Below, piece by piece: positions 14,673 through 25,428 of a stretch of DNA of 64,000 bases. The stretch lies in contig NZ_JAAQOM010000003.1 of the NCBI RefSeq assembly GCF_011682055.1, positions 1 to 64,000 on the forward strand. The letters are read 5' to 3'. Position numbers and translations under genes: made by a program. How positions within the stretch are numbered: position 1 is the first letter of the stretch; each line of letters starts with the position of its first letter. Below the pieces are notes generated by a model. It did no database searches, had not been told where the DNA came from, and saw nothing but the letters and a program-made list of their open reading frames with translations. This DNA comes from Telluria antibiotica. Lineage in GTDB: Bacteria; Pseudomonadota; Gammaproteobacteria; Burkholderiales; Burkholderiaceae_D.

Positions 14673-16502
14673 TTACTCAACCGTCACCGACTTCGCCAAA
14701 TTCCGCGGCTTATCCACATCCGTCCCCCGCGCTAGCGCCGTGTGATACGCCAACAACTGCAACGCCGCCACGTGCAAAATCGGCGACAGCAGACCGTAGT
14801 GCTCCGGCAAACGAATCACATGCAATCCCTCACCCGACGTGATATGCGTGTCGACGTCGGCAAAGACGTACAGCTGACCACCGCGCGCGCGCACTTCCTG
14901 CATGTTCGACTTCAGCTTTTCCAGCAGCGCGTCGTTCGGGGCGATCGTTACCACCGGCATCTCTTCCGTCACGAGCGCCAGCGGGCCGTGCTTCAGCTCG
15001 CCTGCCGGGTAGGCTTCGGCGTGGATGTACGAGATTTCCTTCAGCTTCAGCGCGCCTTCCAGGGCGATCGGGTAGTGGATGCCGCGGCCCAGGAACAGGG
15101 CATTTTCCTTGCGTGCGAATTCTTCCGCCCATGCGATCACCTGCGGCTCCAGCGCCAACACGGACGACAGCGCGACCGGCAGGTGACGCATCTGCTTCAG
15201 GTAGTGCGCTTCCTGCTCGTCGGTCAGGCGGCCGTTGACTTGCGCCAGGGTCAGGGTCAGCAGGAACAATGCGGCCAGCTGCGTGGTGAATGCCTTCGTC
15301 GAGGCGACGCCCACTTCGACGCCGGCGCGAGTGATGTAGGCCAGCTTGCACTCGCGCACCATCGCGCTCGTGGAGACGTTGCAGATCGTCAGCGTGTTCG
15401 TCATGCCCAGACTGCGCGCGTGCTTCAGCGCGGCCAGCGTGTCGGCCGTCTCGCCCGATTGCGAGATCGTCACGACGAGCGTGCTCGGGTGCGGGACGCT
15501 GTCGCGGTAGCGGTATTCGCTGGCGATCTCGACGTTCACCGGCAGCTTCGCAACGGACTCGATCCAGTACTTGGCCGTCAGGCCCGCGTAATAGCTGGTG
15601 CCGCAGGCCAGGATCAGCACGCGGTCGATTTCCTTGAACACGCGGAACGCCTGGTCGCCGAACAGTTCCGGCATGATGCCCGTCACGCCTTCCAGCGTGT
15701 CGCCGACGACGCGCGGCTGTTCGAAGATTTCTTTCTGCATGTAGTGGCGGTACGGGCCAAGCTCGGCCGCGCCCGTGTGCGCGTGCACCGTCTTGACTTC
15801 GCGCTCGGCCGGACGGCCTTCCACGTCGACGATCCAGTAGCGCGCCAGTTGCAGGTCGACGACGTCGCCTTCTTCCAGGTAGATGATCTGGTCGGTGGTG
15901 CCGGCCAGCGCCATCGCGTCGGACGCGACGAAGTTTTCGCCTTTGCCCAGGCCGACGATCAGCGGCGAGCCCTGGCGCGCGGCCACGACGCGGTGCGGTT
16001 CTTCGCGGCAGAAGACGGCGATTGCGTACGCGCCGTGCAGGCGTTTCACGGCCTGTTGCACGGTGTCGAACAGGTCGCCGGTGTACATGTGGTCGATCAG
16101 GTGCGCGATGACCTCGGTGTCGGTCTGGCTCTGGAACACATAGCCCAGGCCCGTCAGCTCGGCGCGCAGCTCGTCGTGGTTTTCGATGATGCCGTTGTGG
16201 ACGAGGGCGATGCGCGCATCCTCGCTGCTCGGCGAGAAGTGCGGGTGGGCATTCTTCGTGGCCGGGGCGCCGTGCGTCGCCCAGCGAGTGTGGGCGATAC
16301 CAGTGAAACCTTGCAGGCCAGTTTCCTGGATCTGCGTTTCCAGGTCGGCCACGCGCGACGTGCTGCGCGAGCGCGCCAGGTGGCCATCCACGTGCAGCGC
16401 CACGCCACAGGAGTCGTAGCCACGATACTCAAGGCGCTTCAGGCCTTCGATCAGGACAGGGGTGATATTGCGCTGAGCGACTGCGCCGACGATGCCACAC
16501 AT
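14673..16502 (-). CDS. glmS: Glutamine-fructose-6-phosphate aminotransferase (isomerizing)
   Basis: GlmS makes glucosamine-6-phosphate from fructose-6-phosphate and glutamine, the first step toward UDP-GlcNAc for peptidoglycan and LPS. The 609-residue protein begins MCGIVGAV, with Cys2 as the N-terminal glutaminase nucleophile after Met removal. This start at 16502 has GGAGG 8 bp upstream, while an upstream frame start at 16535 is not supported. Two SIS sugar-isomerase domains fill the C-terminal half (S-Q-S-G-E-T-A-D-T near residue 350). The C-terminus [13 protein letters not shown] is the highly conserved end recognised by Tn7 TnsD at DNA level. glmU, the later enzyme of the pathway, lies ~0.9 kb away on the same strand, separated by an oppositely oriented regulator. 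Confidence 0.97.
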   Translation of the reverse strand: MCGIVGAVAQRNITPVLIEGLKRLEYRGYDSCGVALHVDGHLARSRSTSRVADLETQIQETGLQGFTGIAHTRWATHGAPATKNAHPHFSPSSEDARIALVHNGIIENHDELRAELTGLGYVFQSQTDTEVIAHLIDHMYTGDLFDTVQQAVKRLHGAYAIAVFCREEPHRVVAARQGSPLIVGLGKGENFVASDAMALAGTTDQIIYLEEGDVVDLQLARYWIVDVEGRPAEREVKTVHAHTGAAELGPYRHYMQKEIFEQPRVVGDTLEGVTGIMPELFGDQAFRVFKEIDRVLILACGTSYYAGLTAKYWIESVAKLPVNVEIASEYRYRDSVPHPSTLVVTISQSGETADTLAALKHARSLGMTNTLTICNVSTSAMVRECKLAYITRAGVEVGVASTKAFTTQLAALFLLTLTLAQVNGRLTDEQEAHYLKQMRHLPVALSSVLALEPQVIAWAEEFARKENALFLGRGIHYPIALEGALKLKEISYIHAEAYPAGELKHGPLALVTEEMPVVTIAPNDALLEKLKSNMQEVRARGGQLYVFADVDTHITSGEGLHVIRLPEHYGLLSPILHVAALQLLAYHTALARGTDVDKPRNLAKSVTVE

Positions 16503-16649
16503 GGAAAACCTCCAGTATTGATTTGATGCATGCACTCTAGAGCAGTGTCAACGAAATATGCTTTCTAAGTGCGGCATATTTTGGTAGATTATTTCACGCA
16601 CCATTTTTCACGAAATATTATTTCATAGTTACGGCATAAATTTTCCAAG
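16503..16649. promoter_or_regulatory. Divergent promoter region glmS / Lrp-type regulator
   Basis: This AT-rich region between divergent genes carries the palindrome GAAATATTATTTC (16612-16624) and further related half-sites (CGAAATATG near 16552, ATTTCACG near 16591). Lrp/AsnC regulators usually bind such AT-rich dyads and autoregulate, so these are candidate sites for the adjacent regulator. The effect on glmS is a guess. Confidence 0.45.
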
Positions 16650-17123
16650 ATGTCGATAGAAGACCCGATACTCGACGATGTGGATCGTCGCATCCTGAAC
16701 ATCCTGCAGGTTGACGCATCGCAGACCAATGCCGAATTGGCAGAATTGGTACACGTCTCGCCGCCCACTTGCCTACGCCGCGTCAAACAGCTCAGGGAAA
16801 ACGGTGTTATCGAGCGGCAAGTTGCGATCGTCGCCCCGGACAAGGTCGGGTCGCGCCTATCCGCCATCGTCGAGATCACGCTGGACGTGCAAGCCGCCGA
16901 CCGCATGGAGGAATTCGAGCGCGTGGTCGCGGACGAGGCTGCCGTGCTGCAGTGCTACCGCGTGTCGCCCGGTCCGGATTTCGTGCTCGTCGTGCAGGTC
17001 GCCGACATGCCCGCCTACCACGCGCTGGCCCACCGCCTGTTCACCACGCACAGCAATGTGCGTAACGTGAAAGCGTATTTCTCGACGTTCCGCAGCAAGT
17101 TCGAAACGCGTATCGCGGTGTAA
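16650..17123 (+). CDS. Lrp/AsnC family transcriptional regulator
   Basis: This 157-residue regulator has an N-terminal winged helix-turn-helix (D-D-V-D-R-R-I-L-N-I-L-Q, then A-E-L-A-E-L-V-H-V-S-P-P-T-C-L-R-R-V). A C-terminal RAM/AsnC ligand-binding domain follows (C-Y-R-V-S-P-G-P-D-F-V-L-V-V near residues 107-120). Family members bind amino acids or related metabolites and form octameric rings. The effector here cannot be told. It is divergent from glmS, and AT-rich dyads lie between them. The start ATG lies 10 bases after an A/T-rich stretch without a strong ribosome site. It is distinct from the second Lrp-type gene near putA. Confidence 0.92.
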   Translation: MSIEDPILDDVDRRILNILQVDASQTNAELAELVHVSPPTCLRRVKQLRENGVIERQVAIVAPDKVGSRLSAIVEITLDVQAADRMEEFERVVADEAAVLQCYRVSPGPDFVLVVQVADMPAYHALAHRLFTTHSNVRNVKAYFSTFRSKFETRIAV

Positions 17124-17376
17124 TAGCCTGTGGATAACTCTGTGCAGATATGTCCGGTGCATCGGATTGAACGCCCCGCCATCTCCTGCGACCCACGCAT
17201 TTCAGCGGCTTTCTGAAACGAACAGGCCCGCCGGGAACACACAGCGGACCTGTGGATGACTCTGTGGAAGACGTTGTGCACAGTGGGTGGAACACCCTGT
17301 GCACAGGCAGTGGATCAGGCTGTGATTACCCTGTGATCAGCCTGTGGCTTACCTGTGTGTACCTGGCGGACAGATC
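17124..17376. repeat. Intergenic region with repeated CTGTGGAT/CTGTGCA motifs and one DnaA-box-like 9-mer
   Basis: Between the regulator and the end of glmU, CCTGTGGAT-x-ACTCTGTG occurs twice (from 17128 and from 17250). CTGTGCACA-type palindromes and other CTGTG words follow up to about 17360. TGTGGATAA at 17129-17137 is a perfect DnaA-box match. No gene or clear terminator is seen. The word enrichment is visible by eye, but its significance was not computed. Confidence 0.55.
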
Positions 17377-18753
17377 TTATTTTTTGACTTTTACCGGGCG
17401 CTTCCAGCCCTCGATCGTCAACTGCTTCGGACGGGAAATCGTCAGCTTGCCGGCAGGCGCATCCTTCGTCAGTGTGGTGCCGGCGCCGATCGTCGCGCCC
17501 TTGCCGACGGTGACGGGCGCCACCAGCTGGCTGTCGCTGCCGATGAACGCGTCGTCCTCGATGGTCGTGCGGAATTTATTCGCGCCGTCGTAGTTGCACG
17601 TGATCGTGCCGGCACCGATGTTCACGCGCGAGCCGACGTCGGCGTCGCCCACATAGGCCAGGTGGTTCGCCTTGCTGTGGGCGGCGACGTTGCTGTTCTT
17701 GATCTCGACGAAGTTGCCGACGTGAACGTCTTCGCCGAGCGTCGTGCCCGGGCGCAGGCGCGCGTAGGGGCCGATGATGGACTTGTCGCCGACGACGGCG
17801 CCTTCCACGTGGCAGAACGGCTTGATCTGCGTGCCCGCTCCGACGGTCGCGTCCACGAGGACGCTGTGCGCGCCGATCGTCACGCCGTCGCCGATGACGA
17901 CGCGGCCTTCGAACACGCAGCCGACGTCGATGGTGACGTCGCGTCCGCAGACGAGTTCGCCGCGCACGTCGATGCGCGCCGGATCCATCAACGTCACGCC
18001 CTTCTCGAGCAGGGCGGTGGCGATGTTCAGCTGGTGACGGCGCTCGAGCTCGGCCAGCTGCACCTTGCTGTTCACGCCCGCCACTTCCCATTCGGCCGAC
18101 GGCTGCGCCGACACGACGGGCACGCCGGCCGCGACGGCCTGGGCGACGATGTCGGTCAGGTAGTACTCGCCCTGTGCGTTATTGTTCTTCAGCGCGCCCA
18201 GCCAGCCCGTCAGGAAGCGGGTCGGGATGACCATGATGCCGCTGTTGATTTCGCGGATCGCGCGTTCGGCTTCGTTCGCATCTTTTTCTTCGACGATACG
18301 CACGATATGGCCATTTTCGCGTACGATGCGGCCCAGCCCGAACGGATTGGCTTGTTCGACCGTCAAGATCGCGAGCTTGTCGTTACCGGCGGCCTCGACG
18401 AGGCGACGCAGCGATGCCGCCGTCGTCAGCGGTACGTCGCCGTACAGGACGAGCGTCGACGCCTGTTCGTCGATTTGCGGCAGCGCTTGCATGACGGCGT
18501 GGCCGGTCCCCAGCTGCGGTTCTTGCAGGGCGGTATCGATCGCGACGCCACCTTCAGCCGACCAGGCTTGAACCGCACTCGGCACCGCTGCGCCGCCGTG
18601 TCCATAAATCACGCATAATTTGCTCGGGTTCAGGCCGCGCGCCGTGTCGATCACATGCTGCAACAGCGGCTTGCCGGCGAGTGGATGCAAAACTTTTGGC
18701 AGTGCGGATTGCATGCGCTTTCCCATGCCGGCGGCGAGGATGACTACGTTCAT
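17377..18753 (-). CDS. glmU: Bifunctional UDP-GlcNAc pyrophosphorylase / GlcN-1-P acetyltransferase
   Basis: GlmU acetylates glucosamine-1-phosphate and then uridylates it to UDP-GlcNAc, the precursor of cell wall and LPS. The 458-residue protein has the N-terminal nucleotidyltransferase signature (LAAGMGKRM at residues 7-15). From about residue 230 it has a left-handed beta-helix of hexapeptide repeats ([11 protein letters not shown] then N-F-V-E-I-K-N). The acetyltransferase active-site segment N-x-N-Y-D-G-A-N-K lies near 385. Length and domain order are normal. The ATG at 18753 is in a short 29-bp gap to the divergent lipoprotein gene, so promoters of both genes must overlap or lie within them. 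Confidence 0.97.
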   Translation of the reverse strand: MNVVILAAGMGKRMQSALPKVLHPLAGKPLLQHVIDTARGLNPSKLCVIYGHGGAAVPSAVQAWSAEGGVAIDTALQEPQLGTGHAVMQALPQIDEQASTLVLYGDVPLTTAASLRRLVEAAGNDKLAILTVEQANPFGLGRIVRENGHIVRIVEEKDANEAERAIREINSGIMVIPTRFLTGWLGALKNNNAQGEYYLTDIVAQAVAAGVPVVSAQPSAEWEVAGVNSKVQLAELERRHQLNIATALLEKGVTLMDPARIDVRGELVCGRDVTIDVGCVFEGRVVIGDGVTIGAHSVLVDATVGAGTQIKPFCHVEGAVVGDKSIIGPYARLRPGTTLGEDVHVGNFVEIKNSNVAAHSKANHLAYVGDADVGSRVNIGAGTITCNYDGANKFRTTIEDDAFIGSDSQLVAPVTVGKGATIGAGTTLTKDAPAGKLTISRPKQLTIEGWKRPVKVKK

Positions 18754-18782
18754 AAGCCGTTCTCAAAAATGAGTTAAAAAAG

Positions 18783-19679
18783 ATGAAAAAGTTTAACACG
18801 CCCCCTACCGCATTCCTGCGGGTTCGTCTGTTATTCCTGGTCGCCCTCATGGCCCTGCTGAGCGCCTGCAGCGCCATCCGCTTTACGTACAACCACGGCG
18901 ACACGTTGCTGTACTGGTGGTTGAACGCCTATCTCGATCTCGACAGCGATCAGTCCGACTGGGTCAAGAAAGACATCGACAGTCTGCTGCAGTGGCACCG
19001 CACGACCCAGCTGCGCGATTACGCCGGCCTGATGAGCAAGATGCAGCGCCAGCTCGGCGACGGCACCGTCACCCAGGACGAGCTGCTGTCCGACTACCGC
19101 GACATCAAGGCGCGTACGGAGCTGCTCGCGTTCAAGGCGCTGCCGCAGCTAGCCGATCTCGCGATGTCGATCAAGCCGGAACAGATCGCGCAAATGGAAA
19201 AGAAGTTCGCCAAGAACAACGACGACTTCCGCAAGAAATTCATGAGCGGCAGCGTCGAGGACCAGCAGAAGGCACGCTATAAAAAATCGATGGAGCAGTT
19301 CGACCTGTGGTTCGGCAACTTCAGCCGCGACCAGGAAGCGGCGCTGCGCAAGGCATCCGACGCGCGCCCGCTCGACAACGACGTCTGGCTGCAGGAACGC
19401 ATGCTGCGCCAGAAGAAAATCGTCGCGCTGCTGCAGCACGTCCACAGAGACAAGTTGAACAAGGAACAGACGATGGCCGCGATCCACGACCTGCTGCGCG
19501 ATTTCTTCGACCGCATGGACGCGCCGGACCGCAAGGCCTTCTTCGATGCGTATATCGACACCACGTCGAAATTCGTCCTGACGGTCATTCGCCTCACGAC
19601 GCCGGAACAGAAAGCCCATGCGCAAAAACGCATGCAGGGGTGGATCAACGATTTCAATGCGCTCGCGGTCGGGAAATAA
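18783..19679 (+). CDS. DUF6279 family lipoprotein
   Basis: The 298-residue protein has a lipoprotein signal peptide: a basic start, a hydrophobic run from about residue 15, and the lipobox L-L-S-A-C at about 28-32, so it should be lipid-anchored in the envelope. The mature part is helical and charged, with the family-typical Y-N-H-G-D-T-L-L-Y-W-W-L-N-A-Y-L-D-L segment straight after the anchor. This resembles the DUF6279 family common in Betaproteobacteria and Gammaproteobacteria. The function is unknown. It is divergent from glmU and 60 bp upstream of rsmD. Confidence 0.85.
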   Translation: MKKFNTPPTAFLRVRLLFLVALMALLSACSAIRFTYNHGDTLLYWWLNAYLDLDSDQSDWVKKDIDSLLQWHRTTQLRDYAGLMSKMQRQLGDGTVTQDELLSDYRDIKARTELLAFKALPQLADLAMSIKPEQIAQMEKKFAKNNDDFRKKFMSGSVEDQQKARYKKSMEQFDLWFGNFSRDQEAALRKASDARPLDNDVWLQERMLRQKKIVALLQHVHRDKLNKEQTMAAIHDLLRDFFDRMDAPDRKAFFDAYIDTTSKFVLTVIRLTTPEQKAHAQKRMQGWINDFNALAVGK

Positions 19680-19739
19680 CGGTTGATGACGCGGCGCGGC
19701 GGGCAAAAGCCTGTTGCGCCGCATGCTATAGTCCCGCCC

Positions 19740-20369
19740 ATGCAAAAGAAGAAGTCCGCCCCCACGTACGCCCGCCGCCTCGGCCCGCCACAACAAGTCC
19801 GCATCATCGGCGGCGCCTGGAAACGCACCCCGCTGCCCGTCCTCGATGCCTTCGGCCTGCGCCCGACGCCCGACCGCGTGCGCGAAACCGTCTTCAACTG
19901 GATCAACCACCAGATGACGGGCGACTGGGACCGAGCCGACTGCCTCGACCTGTTCGCCGGCAGCGGCGCCCTCGGCTTCGAGGCGGCCAGCCGCGGCGCG
20001 CGGTCGGTCACGATGGTCGACACCGTCGGTCCCGTCGTGCGCCAGCTCGAACTGATCAAGGACAAGCTGAAAGCGGACAACGTGCGCGTGCTGCGCGCAG
20101 ACGCGCTGGCCGTCGCGCGCGACCTCATCCAGCGCGGCCAACGCTTCGACGTGATCTTCCTCGATCCGCCGTACCAGCAGGATTTCCTGACCCAGTCGCT
20201 GCCGCTGTGTGCGCAACTGTTGAACGATGGCGGCCTCGTGTATGCCGAATCGGGCGAGCACCTGCCGATCGATGTGGAAGGCGACGTCCCCGAATGGCTG
20301 CAGCCGTGGCAGCTGGTGCGTGCCGACAAGGCAGGCATGGTGCATTACCACCTGTTAAAGTTGCGTTAA
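19740..20369 (+). CDS. rsmD: 16S rRNA (guanine966-N2)-methyltransferase
   Basis: RsmD methylates G966 of 16S rRNA in the assembled 30S particle. The protein of 209 residues has the R-I-I-G-G-x-W-x-R start, the SAM-binding D-L-F-A-G-S-G-A-L-G-F-E-A motif near residue 76 and the catalytic L-D-P-P-Y near 142. I chose the ATG at 19740 because a -10-like TATAGT lies just upstream, and the alternative start at 19683 adds an unconserved stretch. It is followed by coaD, an arrangement common in proteobacteria. Confidence 0.93.
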   Translation: MQKKKSAPTYARRLGPPQQVRIIGGAWKRTPLPVLDAFGLRPTPDRVRETVFNWINHQMTGDWDRADCLDLFAGSGALGFEAASRGARSVTMVDTVGPVVRQLELIKDKLKADNVRVLRADALAVARDLIQRGQRFDVIFLDPPYQQDFLTQSLPLCAQLLNDGGLVYAESGEHLPIDVEGDVPEWLQPWQLVRADKAGMVHYHLLKLR

Positions 20370-20406
20370 AACACCGCTTTTCTGGGCAAAACTGCTTAAA
20401 CAATAA

Positions 20407-21274
<868 letters not shown>

Positions 21275-21281
21275 ACGCACG

Positions 21282-21307
21282 AGCCGGCCCCGCGCCGGCT
21301 TTTCTTT
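21282..21307 (+). terminator. Rho-independent terminator after coaD-ferredoxin
   Basis: The 7-bp stem AGCCGGC / GCCGGCT, with a 5-base loop, is followed by TTTCTTTT. Confidence 0.85.
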
Positions 21308-21381
21308 TGGCGCCGTCGCACGATCATGCGTCGCGCCGGTATCGTCCGCGGCCCGTCGGACGTGCATGCTATGCTCGTTTC

Positions 21382-21951
21382 ATGAGCGACGATCCCGACT
21401 CCCGTGCCGCCTTGCCCTCGTCGGTGAGCGACAACATCGACACGGTCGCCGAGTTCTATGCCCGGCACGAGGAGCAGGTGTCGACGACCCAGCGCGTCGT
21501 CGAAAAGGTCGCGCTATTCCTCGGCAGTCCCGGCTATGTCGCGGCGAACGCACTGTTCATCGTCGGGTGGATCGCGGCCAATCTGCTGGCGCACGACTTC
21601 GGCTGGCGCCAGGTCGACGAACCGCCGTTCTTCTGGCTGCAGGGCATCGTCGGCCTGAACGCCTTCATCATCTCGACCACCGTGCTGATCCGCCAGAACC
21701 GCATGTCCAGGCTGGCCGACCACCATGCCCACGTCGACCTGCAGGTCAATCTGCTGACCGAGGAAAAGACCAGCAAGATCATCCAGTTGCTGGAAGAGTT
21801 GCGGCGCGACATGCCGGGCGTGCGCAACAAGGACGATGACGAGACCGCTGAACTGGCCAAGCCGGCCGATCCGAAAGCCGTGTTGACGGCGATCGAACGG
21901 GCGCAGGACGAACCGTATGGCCAAGCAGGCATCCGCAAGTCACAAGGATGA
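21382..21951 (+). CDS. DUF1003 family membrane protein
   Basis: The 189-residue protein starts at the ATG at 21382 (MSDDPDSRAALP). Two transmembrane helices lie at about residues 55-75 and 90-110 (I-V-G-W-I-A-A-N-L-L then L-N-A-F-I-I-S-T-T-V). The R-Q-N-R-M-S-R-L-A-D segment and the helical tail are typical of DUF1003. Some family members have been linked to cyclic-nucleotide or stress functions, but none can be assigned here. The C-terminal ~40 residues are acidic and low complexity. The frame is open further upstream to 21157, but that part has shadow-type composition. Confidence 0.85.
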   Translation: MSDDPDSRAALPSSVSDNIDTVAEFYARHEEQVSTTQRVVEKVALFLGSPGYVAANALFIVGWIAANLLAHDFGWRQVDEPPFFWLQGIVGLNAFIISTTVLIRQNRMSRLADHHAHVDLQVNLLTEEKTSKIIQLLEELRRDMPGVRNKDDDETAELAKPADPKAVLTAIERAQDEPYGQAGIRKSQG

Positions 21952-22179
21952 TGCACATAATGCATCAAAGTTGTTCCAAAACACAACACTTTGATGCCCT
22001 GCTTTGGTGCACAACAAACCCTTGTTCTCACTCGCGTACTCTCCTGTACGCGCTCCGGATTGTGCGTTCGCAGCATTGAAATAGTTTCGAGTCTCTAATT
22101 TCATCAAATTGATCGGTGCTATATTTATCTTGCCAAATTAGCACGCCCATTCTTTTTTCGGACGGGGAGACTCAAAATA

Positions 22180-23787
22180 ATGATTAGAAACATGAGTATC
22201 GGTCAGCGCCTTGCCATCGGATTCGGGGTCGTGATTGCCCTGCTGGTGCTGTTGGCCGGATTGTCGTATGTCAGGATTGCCAGCCTGACCAAGGAGATGG
22301 ATACGCTCGTCAATGTGCGCTACGCCAGCACGGTGACGGCGAACCACATCAAGGAAGACGTGAGCGAGGCGACGAGAAGCATGCTGAACGTCCTCATCAT
22401 GACCGACCCGGACCAGATCAAGAAAGAACTGGCGAACACGGAAGCGCGCAGCGCCAGCGCCACCGCCGAGGTCGCGGCATTGGCGAAGAGCACGAACGAT
22501 GCCGAGGCCACCGAGATCCTGAAGGCACTGGCCGCCATCCAGAACAAGTTCCTGCCGGCGCAGACGGCGTTCATCAAACTCGTCAACGAGGACAAGAAGG
22601 ACGAGGCGATGATGAAATTCATGTTCTCGCTGCGTCCCCAGCAGACGCGCTACTTCGAGCAGCTGGACAAATTCGCCGCCTGGCAAAATACCGCAATGCA
22701 CCAGGCCGGCGCCGACACGGCCGCCGTCACGCAGCGCACGCAGATGCTGATCCTGGCGCTGGCGACGGTCGCGGCAGGGCTGTCGCTGGGCGTCGCCTGG
22801 CTCGCGACGCGCAGCATCACGCGTCCGCTGGGCCAGGTGGTGGAGATTGCGCGCCGCGTCGCCGACGGCGATCTCACGAGCAATATCGCCGTCGACAGCC
22901 GCGACGAGGCAGGGCAGATGATGGATGCGCTGCGCCACATGAACGACAGCCTGATCCGCATCGTCGGCGAAGTGCGCACGAGTACCGAATCGATGTCCTC
23001 CGCGTCCGGGGAAATTGCCAGCGGCAACCAGGACCTGTCGACGCGCACGGAATCGCAAGCGGCCTCGCTGGCGCAGACGTCCAACTCGATGCGCGCGCTG
23101 ACGGGCACCGTGCAGCAGAACGCGGACAATGCCCGGCAGGCCAACAAGCTGGCAGCCCAGGCGTCCGAGGTGGCGGCGCGCGGCGGTTCCGTCGTCGCGC
23201 ACGTGATCGACACGATGGGGTCGATCACGGCGTCGTCGAAAAAGATCGTCGACATCATCGGCGTGATCGACGGCATCGCCTTCCAGACGAATATCCTCGC
23301 GCTGAACGCGGCGGTCGAGGCCGCGCGCGCGGGCGAGCAGGGCCGCGGCTTTGCCGTCGTGGCGTCCGAAGTGCGCAGCCTGGCGCAGCGCTCGGCCGCG
23401 GCGGCCAAGGAAATCAAGCTGCTGATCGGCGATTCCGTGGATAAGGTGCAAGAAGGCAGCACGCTCGTCGAGCAGGCCGGCGTGACGATGGAGGAGGTCG
23501 TCGAAAGCGTGCGCCGCGTCACCGACATCATGGGCGAAATTACGGCTGCCAGCCTCGAACAAAGCGCCGGCATCGCCCAGGTCAGCCAGACCATCGTCGA
23601 GATGGATGAAACGACGCAGCAGAACGCGGCCCTCGTCGAACAGGCTGCCGCCGCCGCCGCGTCGATGCAGGAACAGGCGCAGCGCCTGTCGCGCGCCGTC
23701 AGCGTGTTCAAGCTGCAGAATGCAGGCGCGGAGGCGCAAGCGGCGCCCCGGCCGGCACGTTCACGCCAGGCCCTGGCCGCGGCCTGA
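22180..23787 (+). CDS. Methyl-accepting chemotaxis protein
   Basis: This 535-residue transmembrane chemoreceptor feeds the CheA kinase. Transmembrane helix 1 lies at ~11-30. A periplasmic four-helix-bundle domain (~32-185) gives no obvious ligand clue. Transmembrane helix 2 lies at ~188-210, HAMP at ~212-265 and the cytoplasmic signalling domain at ~270-510. The domain contains the hairpin-tip motif [21 protein letters not shown] near 366-386. The Ala/Pro/Arg-rich tail lacks the C-terminal NWETF-like pentapeptide that tethers CheR. The ATG lies after a GGGGAG. It is a single gene, with no chemotaxis operon nearby. Confidence 0.95.
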   Translation: MIRNMSIGQRLAIGFGVVIALLVLLAGLSYVRIASLTKEMDTLVNVRYASTVTANHIKEDVSEATRSMLNVLIMTDPDQIKKELANTEARSASATAEVAALAKSTNDAEATEILKALAAIQNKFLPAQTAFIKLVNEDKKDEAMMKFMFSLRPQQTRYFEQLDKFAAWQNTAMHQAGADTAAVTQRTQMLILALATVAAGLSLGVAWLATRSITRPLGQVVEIARRVADGDLTSNIAVDSRDEAGQMMDALRHMNDSLIRIVGEVRTSTESMSSASGEIASGNQDLSTRTESQAASLAQTSNSMRALTGTVQQNADNARQANKLAAQASEVAARGGSVVAHVIDTMGSITASSKKIVDIIGVIDGIAFQTNILALNAAVEAARAGEQGRGFAVVASEVRSLAQRSAAAAKEIKLLIGDSVDKVQEGSTLVEQAGVTMEEVVESVRRVTDIMGEITAASLEQSAGIAQVSQTIVEMDETTQQNAALVEQAAAAAASMQEQAQRLSRAVSVFKLQNAGAEAQAAPRPARSRQALAAA

Positions 23788-23837
23788 ACCGCGGCCACGA
23801 TTTTCACAACGATAGCCTTCCCACAAAGGAGACAGAC

Positions 23838-24437
23838 ATGACTACACGTAAATCCGCCATCAAAGCCATGCTCGCCGGCGCCATCCTCACCTTGGCCGCC
23901 AGCCTGCCCGCCGTCGCCGCCGTCGACATCAGCGGCTACAAGTTCGACGACACGACCAAGGTCGCCGGCAAGGACCTCAAACTGAACGGCGCCGGCATGC
24001 GCACGAAGTTCATCGTCAAGGTCTATGCGGCCGGCCTGTACCTGCCGGAAAAGAAGAACAACACGGCCGAGATCCTGAAGGAAGACGGCCCGCGCCGCGT
24101 GACCTTGCAGATGGCGCGCGACATCTCGTCGGAAGATTTCGGCAAGGCCTTCATGGATGGCTTGAACGAGAACATCGACAAGGCCGAGAAACAGCGCATC
24201 GTGGCCCAGATCAGCAAGATGGGTGAATTGTTCGCCTCCGTCGACGGTCTCAAGAAGGGCGACGTGCTGCACCTGGACTGGATCCCGGGCACCGGCACCC
24301 AGGCCGAACTGAACGGCCAGAAGCTGGGCGGCCCGATCCCCGACATCAATTTTTATAACGCCATCCTGCGCATCTGGCTGGGCGACAAGCCCGTCGACCG
24401 CTCGCTGAAGCCGGCACTGCTGGGTGAAGCCAAGTAA
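23838..24437 (+). CDS. Exported chalcone isomerase-like protein
   Basis: The 199-residue protein has a clear Sec signal peptide (cleavage probably after A-V-A-A near residue 29). A chalcone-isomerase-like domain of the bacterial type follows (L-N-G-A-G-M-R-T-K-F-I-V-K-V-Y-A-A-G-L-Y-L near residues 51-71, then W-I-P-G-T-G near 150). These bacterial proteins are periplasmic and their substrate is unknown; plant-type flavonoid isomerisation should not be assumed. AAGGAG precedes the start. It is a stand-alone gene with a strong terminator behind it. Confidence 0.88.
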   Translation: MTTRKSAIKAMLAGAILTLAASLPAVAAVDISGYKFDDTTKVAGKDLKLNGAGMRTKFIVKVYAAGLYLPEKKNNTAEILKEDGPRRVTLQMARDISSEDFGKAFMDGLNENIDKAEKQRIVAQISKMGELFASVDGLKKGDVLHLDWIPGTGTQAELNGQKLGGPIPDINFYNAILRIWLGDKPVDRSLKPALLGEAK

Positions 24438-24453
24438 GCGCCATGTCTTCTGA

Positions 24454-24492
24454 AAAACGCGGCCCCGGGCAACCGGCAGCCGCGTTTTTTTT
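24454..24492 (+). terminator. Rho-independent terminator after the chalcone isomerase-like gene
   Basis: AAACGCGGC and GCCGCGTTT pair as a 9-bp stem, followed by a run of eight T. Confidence 0.85.
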
Positions 24493-24960
24493 CGTCCTCG
24501 TTTTTTGACTGCGTGCGTGCCGATTTTTTGGATGGAGGCGGAGGCCAGGCGGCGTGTGAACGCCTCTGGCGGCTCATTCGTTCGATATTATCGACACTTA
24601 CGATAACTCATCCGTATAGCGTAACCAAACATGAACTTCTCTCATTAGTATTTTATATTTGCACAAATCTCATCAATATTCCCTCATCCCGTCGATTTCA
24701 CGCGCATATACGGCATCGCATGATGCAATCGGCGCATCATCATGAATCCGGCGATCCTTCGCTAAATTTATTTCATTTTCGCGCAACCTGACGTCAACTC
24801 ATCATTTATTGAAGCATCGATTTTTTATACAAATATTCTGCATCTACTAATTGTTAAATCAAATCGGCGAAAAACCACCTGACAACCCGAGCAACCTCGA
24901 GTTACCCGCGACGGGTAAGACTGGCTTACGTTTCAGGAGAAGAGACGGGAAATCCGGACG
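24493..24960. other. Gene-free AT-rich stretch
   Basis: These 468 bp are markedly AT-rich between about 24580 and 24860 compared with the neighbouring genes. I see no protein-coding frame with normal codon use, no tRNA-like fold and no strong repeats. It could be a remnant of transferred DNA or hold a small RNA; nothing further can be supported. Confidence 0.5.
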
Positions 24961-24997
24961 AAAAAAAAGCGGCGCCCGGTCATCGGGACGCCGCTTT
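24961..24997 (-). terminator. Rho-independent terminator for the small membrane protein gene
   Basis: On the minus strand AAAGCGGCG and CGCCGCTTT form a 9-bp stem followed by eight T. It lies 35 bp beyond the stop codon of the gene at 25032. Confidence 0.85.
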
Positions 24998-25031
24998 CGC
25001 GGAGAGAAGCTGTGTAAACTAACCGTAAGGA

Positions 25032-25268
25032 TCAGTGCGTTGCCACGACGCCGGCATCGGCGGCCGCGCGCTGGCGGCGCGCCGCCAGCTCGTCCTTCGT
25101 CGGGCGGGGACGCACGACGAGCATCAACGCACGGGCGATGCCGATCAGCAGCGGACGGAAGAACATCACGACGCCGCCCAGCAAAGTCAGCTGGACCATG
25201 CAGACGAGCAGGTGGGCAAAAGGCAGCGCCATGACCGGGGTCTGGAAGAGGGTGGCGGAGAAGGACAT
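25032..25268 (-). CDS. Small membrane protein of unknown function
   Basis: This is a 78-residue protein with one or two hydrophobic segments between about residues 12 and 50 (A-H-L-L-V-C-M-V-Q-L-T-L-L-G-G-V-V-M-F-F). A basic, proline-containing tail follows (V-V-R-P-R-P-T-K-D-E-L). I recognise no family. A terminator follows in the right place and a ribosome-site-like CCTCCC (GGGAGG on the coding strand) lies before the ATG, so expression as a real gene is likely. Confidence 0.65.
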   Translation of the reverse strand: MSFSATLFQTPVMALPFAHLLVCMVQLTLLGGVVMFFRPLLIGIARALMLVVRPRPTKDELAARRQRAAADAGVVATH

Positions 25269-25428
25269 GGCGGGAGGTGATGATCTGATCTATTCGTTCG
25301 ATGTAACTATAGTGCAACGCAACATATAAATCTAATTACGCTTACTGATAGCTCTTATATTGATTGTGAATGGAAATCGGGTACACTTACCGTACCAATA
25401 ACCATTTGCCAGTCCTGAACGGAGTCCC

